The notes: generated by a model not told the origin, from the sequence alone. Positions 1 through 16,069 are shown, counted from the stretch's first letter. The stretch is DNA of 64,000 bases from Craterostigma plantagineum (GCA_027422505.1 JAPQWV010000407.1:434001-498000); one strand, 5' to 3'. Program-made: numbers and translations.

Positions 1-2172
<2,172 letters not shown>

Positions 2173-2424
2173 ACTACTTCGGAGGCTGTAAGAGATACCA
2201 CGAACGGTTCTCAAGCTAATCAAGACGAGGATACGACAACCATGTGAAATGTTGTCTCTAAGATCAGGTTTTGGTTTGTTTAGTTGAAATGTTGTCTCTA
2301 ATTTTTAGCTTCTTTGCGGAAAAAAAAAATGATTCACAGACCACACGACTTCGATTACAGTTCAAAGAATTTCAGACATCATTTCACAAAACCGAAAAAC
2401 AGGAAAAAAAAAAAAAACAGGGAA

Positions 2425-3348
2425 TCAAGACCTGCTGCAGCACATCCCCCCCTTCTCGGGAACCACCTGTGCGGGGCCCGGGACGAGGATCTTCTTACCA
2501 GTGAGCAAAGGATTGCTTCCATTTCCACCGTCCTCGTCGGCCGCGAGGCTCTTCTTATTCACGATGTTGAAGATCTCCGTGAGAACGGTCGAAAACGCCT
2601 CCTCGACGTTGGTCGCGTTCAGGGCGGAGGTCTCGAGGAAGAAGAGCCCTTCCTTTTGGGAGAACTCTCGGGCATCCTCCGTGGGGACCGCCCGCTGATC
2701 CTCGAGGTCGGTCTTATTACCGATGAGGACTATGACTATGTTCTTGTCAGCGTGGGCCCGCAGCTCCTCGAGCCAGCGTGGGATGTGGTCGAACGTCTGG
2801 CGCTTCGTCACGTCGTAGACCAGCATGGCACCGAGGGCCCCACGGTAGTATGCGCTCGTCACGGCTCTATATCTGGCAATTTGATTCATCATTGCACGTC
2901 ATAAAAATCGAATGTTTCGAACTGAGGAATTTTCCTCCTCCCATAAGATCTTTACACGTACAATTGCATTCAATTCTAAATCTGTATCTAGGAACGGCTA
3001 GCTCCCAACTCTCTTTTTTCTCACAAGAATTCCGTTCACTAGCTTCAAGCTACTTCGAACATCATAAACAGTTCCACAGTATCGAACAAACGAAATAAAG
3101 AAAGAACAAGCAAACCTTTCTTGGCCGGCGGTGTCCCAGATCTGGGCTTTAACGGACTTGTGCTGAATGACCAAAGTACGAGTCTGAAACTCCACGCCTA
3201 TCGTAGCTTTCGAATCCAAGCTGAACTCATTGCGAGCGAATCGCGACAGAAGTTGGGATTTTCCGACCGCCGAGTCGCCGATCAGGACAACCTTGAACAC
3301 GTAGTCGATCTTCGAGCTCGAGTCGCCATAGCCTCCGCTGCTCGCCAT
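2425..3348 (-). CDS. Rab11-class small GTPase, RABA family (RABA4-like)
   Basis: Two-exon Rab GTPase of 226 aa that acts in post-Golgi/trans-Golgi vesicle traffic. Exon 1 is 3348-3116 and exon 2 is 2872-2425, joined in phase (233+448 nt). The P-loop GDSAVGKS lies at residues 24-31, switch I threonine is in [14 protein letters not shown] is at about 72-77 and split from [12 protein letters not shown] by the intron, then GNKTD and ETSAL. The C-terminus MCCSRS carries the double cysteine expected to be geranylgeranylated. Intron position inside the RY of QERYRAVT and the effector region are typical of the plant RABA clade; sequence resembles RABA4 members, but the exact subgroup is not certain. 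The start is the first ATG of the frame. The upstream purine-rich leader and a TATA-like tract belong to the shared promoter region. Confidence 0.92.
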
Positions 3349-3738
3349 CGCCGCCAGAAAACACTTGGAAAACGAACGGAGAAAAAAGAAGAGAAGAGAA
3401 GAGAAGAAGAATCCTCTCTCCCTGCTGTGCTATCAGAGGAGGAGATCTATATAGAGACGAACGAGAGAAAAGGAGACAGACGACCTCTCTGACTTGTGTT
3501 TTCTCTTCAAAGATTGGGTCTTTGCTTCGCTGGCTGTGTTTCTTAGCTTTGTTTATATTTTATTATTTTATTACAAGAAAGAAAATGATTTTCCTATTTT
3601 ATTACCTACCGATATGCATTGAATTGAACGTATCGTCTCTCTCTCTCTCTGTCACAGAGAACAGTGATTTCGCTTCAATTCCATGGGCGCAAGTAGCAGA
3701 GCAACGCAGTGATAGATTTCGATAACATACAGAGAAAA
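3349..3738. promoter_or_regulatory. Divergent promoter region between RABA and the coiled-coil protein gene
   Basis: Only 390 bp separate the start codons of two divergently transcribed genes, so both promoters must lie here or overlap. On the minus strand a CTATATAG tract near 3446-3454 sits about 100 bp upstream of the RABA start and may be its TATA box, followed by a GA-rich leader (3375-3420). A CT-rich tract (about 3640-3660) precedes the plus-strand gene. Co-regulation is inference. Confidence 0.4.
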
Positions 3739-4866
3739 ATGTCAATCACGCTTCAAACCACCCTTACAATCAAGAAACCCACCACAGCCCACCTCAATTC
3801 CATCCCAAGATCCTCAATCCCCTCCTTAATCCCAACACAACGCTTCACAATTCGGAGATTTTCCGCGCAGCGCCACCGAATCCCCGCCAAAATCTGCGCA
3901 TCTACTCATCAAGAACCCTACGCGGCGTCGCCGCCCACCACATCGTTCGACTCCTTTCTATCGATCCTCGAGGTAATAACGCTCTCCTCCTCCGCGGGAA
4001 TCTCCGCCTACGTTATATTCCGACATGGGGTGCGAAAGGCGGGGACTTTCGCCGCGAGCAGCGTTCCAATTTGGCAGCTCGTGGTTTTGCTCTGTGGGGT
4101 TTTAGTCGGCGCTGTGATTAGGAGGAGGCAGTGGATGAGAATTTCTGGGCACGGATTTGGGAGGAAAGGGATCGATGGGGAGGTCGTCGATGTGCTCGAG
4201 AGAGTCGAGAAGTTGGAGGACGAATTGCAAAGCACGGTGAAGATCTTACACGCCCAGTCGAGGCGATTAGAGAAGCTCGGGATTAGGTTCCGTGTTACTA
4301 GGAAGTCCCTTAAGGATCCAATCGCCGAGGTATGGTTCTTCTTCTTTGATCTTTGATCTTTTGTCTTTGCCTTCTTTTGTTGCAGTGTGTTCTTGGCTCA
4401 AGAATGGAAGTTTTCAGCTTTGATTGGGAATTGATGCAATTGCTGTGTGCTTTCGAGCTTCGATAGTTAGTTAGAACATCTCTGCGTCGTTAATCTGTCG
4501 GTTTTTCTCATCATCAGACAGCAGCATTGGTCCGTAAGAACTCAGAAGCGACCCGAGAATTGGCTGTCCAAGAAGGCATCCTCGAGAATGAGCTCGGAGA
4601 GATTCAGAAGGTGTTACTCGCAATGCAGGTAAGCGGGGCCCGATTTCGAATCTAGTGGGACCCACTTAATTTCCGATCTTGCATTATCCGTTTGGGTTGC
4701 TTTGATGACGCAGGAGCAACAGCAGAAGCAGCTCGAGCTTATACTTGCGATCGCTAAGCTGTCGGGAAACAGCAAAGGGTCGAAAGTCCTGGAAAAGAAA
4801 TCGCCGATCGAAACTCATAAATCATCGTCGGCGTTGGACGGGGTTGTGAATTCGGCGAGAAAGTAG
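3739..4866 (+). CDS. Plastid-type membrane coiled-coil protein, function unknown
   Basis: Three exons (3739-4329, 4518-4628, 4714-4866) give 284 aa in uninterrupted phase. The N-terminus is Ser/Thr/Arg-rich and poor in acidic residues (about 1-60), as in a chloroplast transit peptide. Two hydrophobic segments follow: around VITLSSSAGISAYVIF and around WQLVVLLCGVLVGAVI. The C-terminal half is a charged coiled coil (VLERVEKLEDELQ, ENELGEIQKVLLAMQEQQQ) with a Lys/Ser-rich tail. I do not recognise a named family. Topology suggests a plastid membrane-anchored protein with a soluble helical domain. The ATG was chosen because the upstream in-frame codons do not include another ATG. Confidence 0.75.
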
Positions 4867-5467
4867 ATGGGATTGGAGTTTCTTTCTTGGCATGGATGTA
4901 TGAAGAGACTACTGTTGATATTCTTAGGTTTCGTTACTGCAAGAAATTTGGAACTTTTTGTTATTTACAGCGTTGTCTCTCTTTACCTTTTAAGTCCCCC
5001 ATTTCCTGCCCTATTTTTTTGGTGCTACAAATTTATTTGTCTTTCAGGATTGGATATCATTATCGACTTTAAGATATTGTAACTGTGTTTCAATTACAAT
5101 ATGTGTCAACTATCAGTGAAAAGCTACGTGGATACTTGCTGCATATCAAATTTGGGGACGAAACTCTCAATATTTCCACTTACGCGGGGCAAATACGAAA
5201 TTATTTATAAACTAGATTACAGAAATAATACTCGAGCTCGAATCCTAATAAAGGGCCAATAGTTTTCGTCCTTTTCACACCTAATAAGAGAATCTTTTTA
5301 CTCCGTGCCCAATTCACCATCACAGCTTACGAATTTGTTGATTGCGGGAAAACCGCCTACAAAGTTGAAGTTTTGAAGCATTGTTTGAAGGCATATTCAT
5401 CGAAGAGGGAGTGGTTTGTGATTTTTCACTTGGGAATAATCGTACGGGCAGCTGCGAGTTGGCTGTA
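4867..5467. other. Intergenic: 3' UTR of the coiled-coil gene and CDKC promoter/5' UTR
   Basis: AT-rich downstream sequence of the upstream gene, then the leader of the CDKC gene. Short overlapping reading frames at 4867-5082 are not conserved-looking. No repeat or RNA gene was seen. Confidence 0.4.
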
Positions 5468-8118
<2,651 letters not shown>

Positions 8119-8525
8119 TGGGAGAAATGTAGATTGAATTGAAGCGTTGACTGTGATTTTCTTGTAACTTGATTTGTTGAAGTGCCTGAACGACATTGTT
8201 TTTTTCCTTTTTTTTTTCTTTGCTGCTTATGTATGGGGTAGCTCTGTATTTCTAAGCTACCAAGTTTTGTACTTGTTGGGAGAGAGAACTACACCACACT
8301 ATTGCTTTTAATGATACGAGTTTGACTATTGACATTGGACAACATCCATGTTTTTGTTAAGTGGGCTAATTAATATTTAGCCCATTTATTGAATATGTTC
8401 TTTTTCCAGTATTGCTTTACTAAGCCTTTTCCTCTGTTCTTCCCAATATAGAGCAAGTTTTGTAGAAATCACATTAAACGAACCAACACAGTTCTGACGC
8501 TATTATTATCGGTGGGTGTTGGAAG
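8119..8525. other. Intergenic: CDKC 3' UTR and TFB2 promoter
   Basis: T-rich 3' flank of CDKC (poly-T near 8200) followed by the short upstream region of the next gene. No further gene or repeat seen. Confidence 0.35.
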
Positions 8526-11500
8526 ATGCCGCAGGTGAAAATCGTAGCGAGGAATTTTATGGACATGGTGGCTTCACTGCCTGCAGTGAAGCTCGACAGA
8601 CTTTACGATAACTCTTTCATCTGCGAAGCGATTCTCAGGTCATGTTTTGTGCAAACTAATCGTCGAGCTGGGGATATTTGGCGTAGCATCTGTTCTTTTT
8701 CCTTTGTTTTTTTTTTTTTAAATTGGGATGTTCAGTTAGTGTAGGTGTGCGATTGGTCGTTTTGTCCGAGGTGGCGATTAGTGGTGAAGTGATGGAACGA
8801 AGAATAGGAGAAACTACGCATATACTCTTGTGTTAATCTTATTGGGCAGCAATCGTATGCGAATGCAATGCTGTATAATGTTTTGTTGATTATTCGACTT
8901 AGAGCAGAGATGCTCGTTTCCCTCCTGTGGCAATTTTCAAGTAATTAAAATCTAGGGTGTTGTCTGAAATGATTGAATGCAGTAGAATGTGGCATCTATT
9001 TCTGTCGTGTCTACAAGCTATTATGATTCCTCCTCATACTTTTATACAGCTTATTTAGACTGATTTTGTCGTGGCTTTGTACACAGGTCCTTGCCTCCAC
9101 TAGCAAAGAAATATGTTCTTCAGCTATTGTACATAGAGGGACCTGTATCTGCCAAGTGGTTCGATGAATGGGTGCTCGTAGACGGGGTTACAAAGCACAA
9201 AGTTGCCATAGACAGATTAGTTCAGCTGAGGGTCTTGACTGAAATGGTTGACAGGTGACTTATTTTATCTCTCTAGTTTGATATTTCTATGATTGCTGCT
9301 TTACTCCTTTTCTTACATATATATGTGTTGTCCCCTTTTTGTTTGACAGGAAAAAGGAAGCTACTTATGCACTAAACCCCAAGTTTCAGCGTAACTCCAG
9401 AAGCACATAGTGCACGGGTTAGAGAATTAGTTCCATTTCTCTTTTCATCGCATGCTCATTTGCTTCCGTAATATTGATCTACATGCAATTTAACGAATGC
9501 TTTGATCCACAGTGGAACTTTACCTAGAGAACCAATGCCTTCCAATATCACTGTAAGACTCCCTACATTAGAGGAATTAGATGCCTATGCGGTGGAACAA
9601 TGGGAGGTTAGAACCTGTTTCGTCTGTCTGCAGCTGTCTTTTTGTTGTTGTTTGACTTTAATATAACCACGAGTGATATATTACTGGATTACGATACTAT
9701 AAGGCATGGCCAGTTTATTTTGTTTTGTTTCTTCTCTCGTGATTATATATTATGGACCTCCATTTCACGGCTTGTGATTTGAAAAATCAGCACTTTCTGC
9801 TCCACCTTATGAATTCTACTGAAGCCGAGAAGTCAACAAACATTAGCTACTCTATGGTGAAAGTTTTCCAGCGTGGTCTTCTCAGTCAAAAGTACCTTTC
9901 CGCTCACTTGCTTATTGTTTGTTGCTTGTACATAACCTTAATAATTCACGGACTAATCAATAAAAATGTTGGGCATTGTCTTTCAGAGACGAAAAAGAGC
10001 CTCCAGTGCTGACAGAGAGTGGTTTCCAGTTTCTGGTATGAGATTATGATAGCGTCCATGATATCCATAATATTGATTCTCACAGCTTTTATTCACAAAA
10101 GCCTGTAACAGCTCATGGATACAAATTCTCAACTCTGGTACATTATCAGAGAATACATAAGTAATTGTGAGGTATTACAAATTCTGTGTTACAAAATTTC
10201 TATTGCTTCACAGATTTCAGCATTTTTTCCACGTATTCATTCTCTAACATTGTGTAGGAGATCGGTGTGGACACAGCTGATCTTATAGCATTCTTACTGG
10301 AACTGAGCTTTCACATTTTTGGCAAGGTACTTGTGCTCCGATCCATGTTCTGTATTGTTTTGTACTGTCGGTGGCTTCAGCCTTATTTATCTGAAATGTG
10401 AAATTAACTTTTCCTTCTTATTTATTTCAAGGCGTATAACTTGAACACACTGACAGATGTACAGCGTAATATTGTAAAGGATCTTGGTGATTTGGGCTTG
10501 GTCAAGCTTCAGCAGGTGAACGCTTTTGCTTCTCGTTATTAACTTATACAATGAACCGTTTTCTCACTTCTCACTTGATTATTATCGTGCTTATGATAGT
10601 TCATCCACTGCTTATACAGGGCAGGAAAGATAGTTGGTTTATCCCTACGAAATTGGCTACTAATCTCTCCATTAGCTTAGCCGATTCATCATCAAGGAAA
10701 CAGGTCATTTTCAATTATATTCTTGAGATACGGATAAAATGATTTCTGGGAACCCTTTATAATGATCATTTGCGATTAATTTGAACAGGGTTTCGTCGTT
10801 GTCGAAACAAACTTTCGGTTGTATGCATACTCTACCTCTAAGTTGCACTGTGAGATTCTGCGACTCTTCTCCAGGTTCCAGTATCATTTTCGTTTCAATA
10901 ACCTTAAAAAAAAAAAAAAACTTTGAGAAATTCTAATACCGAAGAAAATGCAAATTACCAAACTCTCCCTGATCATTGCAGGATTGAGTATCAGCTCCCT
11001 AACCTCATAGTCGGTGCGATAACGAAAGAAAGCTTATATAAAGCACTTCAGAACGGGATTACTGCTGAACAGGCAAGTTACTATCATCATCGGCATGACC
11101 TTAGTTCTTGCTAATTTTTCTTTCGAATTTAAATTTTTTTTTGTACGTTTAAAATGCAGATAGTAGCTTTTCTTCAGCAAAACGCTCATCCTCGAGTCGC
11201 CGAGAGAATCCCATCTGTTCCTGAAAATGTCACAGATCGATCAGGTTTCCTATCCTCTTCATCCCCACTCACAACTCACATTGCGTTTGTAATTCTAAAA
11301 TTCGAAGTATTTCGTAATTGTTCGATCAGATAAGACTATGGGAAGCGGATATGAATAGGGTCGAGATAACGCCAGCTTATCTATACGACGATTTCCCATC
11401 CACGGTGAGATGATTTCAACCAAGTTTTAATCGTTTATTCTGTTTTAGGGTAATTAATTGTTTGACGGGTTCCTATTATATATCTGAAGGATGTGTTCGA

Positions 11501-11627
11501 ATCCGCTTGCGACTTTGCGCGGGAATACGGAGGTTTGTTGTGGGAAAATTCGAAGAAGATGCGCCTCGTCGTGAAAGGAGAAATATCAGCAGAGTTGAAA
11601 GATTTTCTTAGGAGGCAAAAGCAATGA
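8526..11627 (+). CDS. TFB2: TFIIH core subunit TFB2/p52 (GTF2H4), reading frame apparently broken twice
   Basis: p52/TFB2 anchors and stimulates the XPB helicase in TFIIH, for transcription initiation and nucleotide excision repair. Fifteen exons: 8526-8638, 9087-9254, 9350-9417, 9513-9606, 9791-9891, 9987-10035, 10112-10171, 10258-10326, 10432-10515, 10620-10703, 10789-10874, 10982-11072, 11160-11244, 11330-11404, 11490-11627. Conserved blocks include KLDRLYDN, PREPMPSNIT, MVKVFQRGLLSQ, LTESGFQFL, KDSWFIPTKLATNLS and RIEYQLPNLI. Exon 3 lacks one base near 9395: the expected Q-R-N-L-Q-K-H reads QRNSRST then stop. Exon 13 ends with a duplicated GATC (11235-11242), shifting the frame before IRLWEAD. 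Adding one base and removing four gives 1362 nt, or 453 aa, the family length. Intron 12 uses a GC donor (11073). Either an assembly error or a disrupted allele. Confidence 0.82.
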
Positions 11628-12378
11628 ACAAAGGGAATGAAGGAACCTCTACAACGATGGCTAAAGTAAAATATGCGTCTCTGAAAGGTTCTATCTAATC
11701 TCTTTCTTCCTGATCTCCCATATAATTAAATTAAGGGTCAATTCGAAATCATGCCCCATTAAGGGTTTGATTTTCGAATTCAGGCCCTGTTTGATAATTT
11801 TTTAGGTTAAAGGACCCATTTTGTGTGGTGTAAAAAAAGTGGTATGAACGATGTATGAACTGGGATGGAATGATCGTTTTGTGTTACAAACTTTCAACAT
11901 ATTGGTATGTCAAAGCAAAGAAGTGGTACTGCAGAAAATAAACTGGTATCAGATGATCATAAACTGGTACCGAATTATGGTTTTCTGTTACAGAATTTCA
12001 ACATACTGGTATGTAATAGGAATGAAGTGGTACTGCAGAAAATGGGTCTTTAAAACTAAATTTTTTGCCAAGAGGACCTGAATCATAAATGATAGTTATG
12101 AAGGGGCCTGAAATGAAAATGCCCCTTATATTAAATCATATCCGCATTAGTCCCCTCCTTTCCCTTATGACAACATTAGGGATAAACAACAATTAATAGC
12201 TTTTTCCTCGTGATAACCCAAAAAGCATGCAAAGGATAAGAATGGACTTCGCTAGAGATATGCACATACTAAATCCATTGTTATCCATGAACACCATCCT
12301 TCCTAGAGATGGACCCAAAACCCCATTATAATGAGGGCGAAAAATCGCCCTCGAAACATATCATAGAACTTATCGACG
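11628..12378. repeat. Repeat island with inverted arms and an internal tandem duplication
   Basis: About 11756-11822 and 12041-12128 are imperfect inverted copies: both arms contain a CAGGCCC-type block and an AC/GCCCATTTT-type block reading toward the centre. Between them a roughly 64-bp unit occurs twice (11877-11940 and 11981-12043), sharing TTTCAACATA and AAGTGGTACTGCAGAAAAT. No coding capacity is visible. It looks like a short non-autonomous DNA element. Boundaries are approximate and no target duplication was found. Confidence 0.45.
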
Positions 12379-12699
12379 ATGGCCGAAGCACGTCACCGCA
12401 TGAGTCACCCTAGTGCCCTCGCACTCATCTTCGTCGTCGCATTGCTCTTAGGAGGCGATAATTATTATTACGGGGCGAATGGAGAGCGGGAAATATACAT
12501 GGGGCGCGTCGCAAATGCGAGCGTTTGCACTCAACTTTGTAGGCGCAAGCACGAGGGGGTTGGATACTGTATGGAAAGGCGTGTCGTCTCTCCTTGCGAC
12601 TGCATGTGTCAGCTTCCTTCAGAGTGGTCTGGAGGGCTCCTCCGCGGCCGCCGCCGCAAAAGTCCACTCGACATATTCTATCGTAATATTAGTAGTTGA
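12379..12699 (+). CDS. Small cysteine-rich secreted peptide, defensin-like (DEFL) candidate
   Basis: Single-exon reading frame of 106 aa. Residues 13-26 (ALALIFVVALLLGG) form a strong signal-peptide core. The mature part has six cysteines at 50, 54, 64, 73, 75 and 77, spaced C-x3-C-x9-C-x8-C-x-C-x-C. The C-x3-C plus C-x-C arrangement is that of the cysteine-stabilised alpha-beta fold of plant defensin-like proteins, though the C-terminal CxCxC cluster and the basic tail (RGRRRK) are unusual. It could be an antimicrobial or a signalling peptide; function is inference. Many plant DEFL genes have an intron after the signal peptide, and this one does not. It sits beside a repeat island, so it may be lineage-specific. 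No close family was recognised. Confidence 0.5.
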   Translation: MAEARHRMSHPSALALIFVVALLLGGDNYYYGANGEREIYMGRVANASVCTQLCRRKHEGVGYCMERRVVSPCDCMCQLPSEWSGGLLRGRRRKSPLDIFYRNISS

Positions 12700-12984
12700 G
12701 TTGGAAATAATCAGTTTAGTTCTAAAAATGTGTTCACTATGTAGTCAAGTTTCTAGATGAAATAAATTATCATTGCAAACTCTAAAAAACAAATCTGGCG
12801 AATGGGAAAATCATACTCAACTCAAAAGAGGGGAAAAATTGCACCGAGAGATTTCACTTATTAAGTCTTTGATTCGAATTTCATCAAAGGTTGTAAAATA
12901 CCAGCGTTTGACGTGAATAATATTTTCGATCTGTGTATACTGTCTCGAATTCACAAAGATTACGATGGTCGGTGACGGTGAGTG

Positions 12985-13215
12985 CATATGGCTGTAAATG
13001 AGCGAGCTCGGCTCGAGCTACCTTGAGCCCCTACAGCTGAGCTCGACCTCACGAAGCTCGTCGAGCTTGAGCTTTTAATAAAAATTAATTAAAATAAATA
13101 ATTTCGTGACCTTGTTCATGAGCTTTCGAGCTCTTATGTCTGGTTTCAAGCTCGAGCTCGACATAAATGAGTTCGAGTCGAGCCTCTGTTGAGTCGGCCC
13201 GGCTCATCTTTAACA
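12985..13215. repeat. GAGCTCG-rich dispersed repeat
   Basis: Repeated GAGCTCG/GCTCGAGC words in both orientations, for example GCGAGCTCGGCTCGAGCT at the left and AAGCTCGAGCTCGACATAAA at the right, around an AT-rich core. Such sequences are common non-coding dispersed repeats in plant genomes. No protein or clear termini. The rest of 12700-13498 shows nothing recognisable. Confidence 0.4.
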
Positions 13216-13498
13216 GCTAGTCCTAGTGCATGTAACGTATTTGTAAAATAAATTCTTGGACTAAATATAGTTTTGGCAATTTTTTACCTTTTTTCTACGT
13301 ATCATATCAATTCAATTGTCTAAATTCTTGTAATTTCCACCGAATTTATTGATTTATATTCGTTCTTATTCTCTTTTCTTTTTCCTTTTTCTTTCTCGTT
13401 TTCAATTACAGATTTCGTATTATTCATATAGCATTGAACAGCAGTAAACATCGGAGTTCGAAGATTTCGAAGCCTATTGGGTTGGGGGCGACACAGAG

Positions 13499-14884
13499 AT
13501 GTCGAATGCGTTGATGTTTCGGATAACTGCAAATTCTAGCTCATGTTATCGAGGAAACGACGTCGTCGTCTCGTCTTGTTCTCTGCTGTTAGGTTCTGTA
13601 CGGTTACCCGTCAGTAGCCGCCGCTTCTCTTCTTTCACCGCCGTTCAGTCCGTCGAGGATGCGTCGTCGGAGCCGTCCGTTTCATCCGATCTCATCTCCG
13701 CCGTCGGGTCATCGTTGCTACCGCGTCCTGCTCGGTGGACTGTCGCCACTCAGCGCCACATTCACTTCCTCAGCATCGTCGCCTGCACCGTGCGGATTCT
13801 CAACTTTCTATCTCCCTCTATACGAATCAATGCCCTATTGAGCTTATTTGTTTCTGCTTCAATTTAATTATTTGTTCATTTAATTACAGGCAGCAATCTC
13901 CGCAACGTGGCTCTTTTGCTCGGCAATACCAGCTCTCCTGGTTCGTGATTTCATATCCCTTTTTCTATTTCACTGAATTGCCTTAATTTTGAATACTATT
14001 TGCCAGTTTCATAAACTTTGAAGGGCTATCAGTAGTACTTTAATTGCAACTCAATCTTCGTCTGTATTTTGTAGTGCGCTGATATTGTATGATAATATGC
14101 GTATGAGAACTTCTTGAATTTTATCAGATAACAAACATATTCGATCAGTACTTAATACATATAAGGAATGATTGAGATTAGGCTTGTTTGAGATTGAATG
14201 TAGGTTGGAGTGAACAAATGGCCTAACTGTATATGACATCGGTTCATATTGAACTTCATAGGCTTTCGGAAGAGCTGCAGAGTCCCTAGAGAAGCTAATG
14301 GATGTAACAAGAGAGGAACTACCAGATACTATGGCTGCTGTACGATTATCTGGAATGGAGATCAGTGACTTGACTATGGAGCTTAGCGATCTCGGGTTAG
14401 CTCGCAAACACACACTCTGTGTATATGAGTTTGTACACTTGTGTATTCATATACACGTTTGGATGTTTTCTTGTTCGCGCGTAACGAACCATCACATTTG
14501 TTTACAGCCAGGAAATCACACAAGGTGTGAGGAATTCAACTCGAGCCATTCATGTGGCCGAGGAAAGATTGAGGAGGCTGACTAGCACAAATACAACAGG
14601 TTTATGTAGATTAAAACACAAAAGATAAAAAAGATTATAGTGTTTAATCTTCTACGAAGTTTCTTTTTTGGTTTGATGGATTTCAATTAATCTATACTTG
14701 AATAGTATTGGTGCAGGAAGCAGGCTCAAGAGCAGCCCGAGCGAGCGACCCGCCTCTGGCTAAAAGCGCAGGTGGTGCAAGGGAGGGAATCGTTAAGGGC
14801 CGTGCAGCTCTTCGGACGTTCTTTGCGCTAACTCGATATTCTAAGGTTCTCTTTAACTTCTTCAGATCTCGGGCCAAGTCATAA
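13499..14884 (+). CDS. Plastid-type single-pass membrane protein with amphipathic helices, function unknown
   Basis: Five exons (13499-13789, 13890-13940, 14262-14395, 14508-14599, 14724-14884) give 242 aa. The first about 70 residues are Ser/Arg/Val-rich with few acids, like a chloroplast transit peptide. A membrane segment spans the exon 1-2 junction (FLSIVACT then AAISATWLFCSAIPALL). Next come helical repeats with alternating hydrophobic positions (ESLEKLMDVTREELPDTMA, GMEISDLTMELSDLGQEIT, VRNSTRAIHVAEERLRRL). The C-terminus is basic (YSKVLFNFFRSRAKS). The last acceptor must be the second AG (14721-14723); the first gives a stop. It resembles a widespread plant and cyanobacterial-type family of unknown function. 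No named gene is claimed. Confidence 0.72.
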
Positions 14885-15156
14885 AAGCCATCTTACTAGA
14901 TTTTATCTACCTTTTTTGCTTGATTTTCCTCTGCTTTTTTCATGCCTGCACAGTTTCTGTTGAAAAAAAACTTGTTCATTGGACTTCATGAGTCATATAA
15001 AATTAAGATTTGGAGGCGAATTACTCTGTGTATTCAGTGAATTTTACGGAATCGTCGAATCAAACAAGGACTAGAAACGAGTTCAATGAGGCCCGAAAAA
15101 AGAATTGTATTGCCCTCTGTTAGAGAGTCGAGTTGAGTAACCGACAACTATCCTTT

Positions 15157-15868
15157 TCAATCTTGTTTCCTGTGTTGTTGGTCTTCTCTAGTAGAGCTCG
15201 ATTCTAGCCCGAAACATTTCAGAAAAGCATGTCTAAAAATCCCGACGTACTCGCAAGGGCTGCGAATAAACCTCGAGCCCTTGGAAGAATAAGAAGAATC
15301 GTCTTCTTCGCCTCCATTGCTGCTTCCACCACTTGTTTCTTCAGCAGTATTGCTTTCAACCCTCTTCCTATTCTCTTCAGCCTGTTATGAAGGGACACAT
15401 TGAAATGAAACATATTTTTCACATTCACAATAATATCAAGATATTTATCATTCATAAAGCAGATGGGGCCAAAGACAGCAAACATGGGCGGTGTAAAAGC
15501 GGAATAACAACGGCTAATAATGAATGGTTACTTGGAAAGTATCGATCGATCAAATCGAGTTGCTTGCTATGCTACCACCGCAAAAAGTCAAACCTTTACT
15601 GATCCCAACTTCAAATTGAGATTTGAAGCAGACGATTGTAGGCGAACCTGAATAATGTCGTCTGAATTGGAGGGATGGGAGGAGCCGCCGCCTCTCGTCG
15701 ACGGCGGACCGCGGCGGCGTTTGTTGTCGTTGATGGGTCAGAGTTGAAGAGAGCTAAAGCCATAAGCATGATGATGAAAATTAGAATGGTGACGACGAGC
15801 TGGATCCATATCAGCCATGGCACCTTGTTGTAGCTCTCTAATATGAACTCATCACCAAACTCCACCAT
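15157..15868 (-). CDS. Small single-pass membrane protein of a plant-wide unknown family, exon phases do not match
   Basis: Exon 1 starts at 15868 with MVEFGDEFILESYNKVPWLIWIQ followed by a membrane helix (LVVTILIFIIMLMALALF). Exon 2 (15381-15157) must be read in the frame giving ...RSPCEYVGIFRHAFLKCFGL and a charged tail, because that Cys-x(n)-AFLKC-GL block is typical of the family. The natural donor at CAG/GTTCGC (about 15650) leaves exon 1 in phase 2, but exon 2 needs phase 0. Either one base is missing in the GC-rich stretch about 15700-15725, where a shifted frame gives a plausible Ser-rich linker ending DDIIQ, or a weak donor (GTCCGC, about 15710) is used. Function unknown. Confidence 0.6.
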
Positions 15869-15914
15869 GTTTGTCTGCTTGTTAAGTTACAAGTTTTGGG
15901 TTTTTTTCTTTTGT

Positions 15915-15917
<3 letters not shown>

Positions 15918-15960
<43 letters not shown>
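15918..15960. repeat. (GA)n microsatellite
   Basis: About 21 consecutive GA dinucleotides, upstream of the small membrane protein on its own strand, where they read as CT in the likely 5' UTR. Such CT tracts are common in plant leaders. Confidence 0.9.
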
Positions 15961-15965
<5 letters not shown>

Positions 15966-16023
15966 ATAAAGGAATCATTCTGAGGAGGTTGTCTGTCTGT
16001 CGAGTGAAGCAAACGTAAATTGG

Positions 16024-16038
16024 AACAGTTCTTGAATA

Positions 16039-16069
<31 letters not shown>

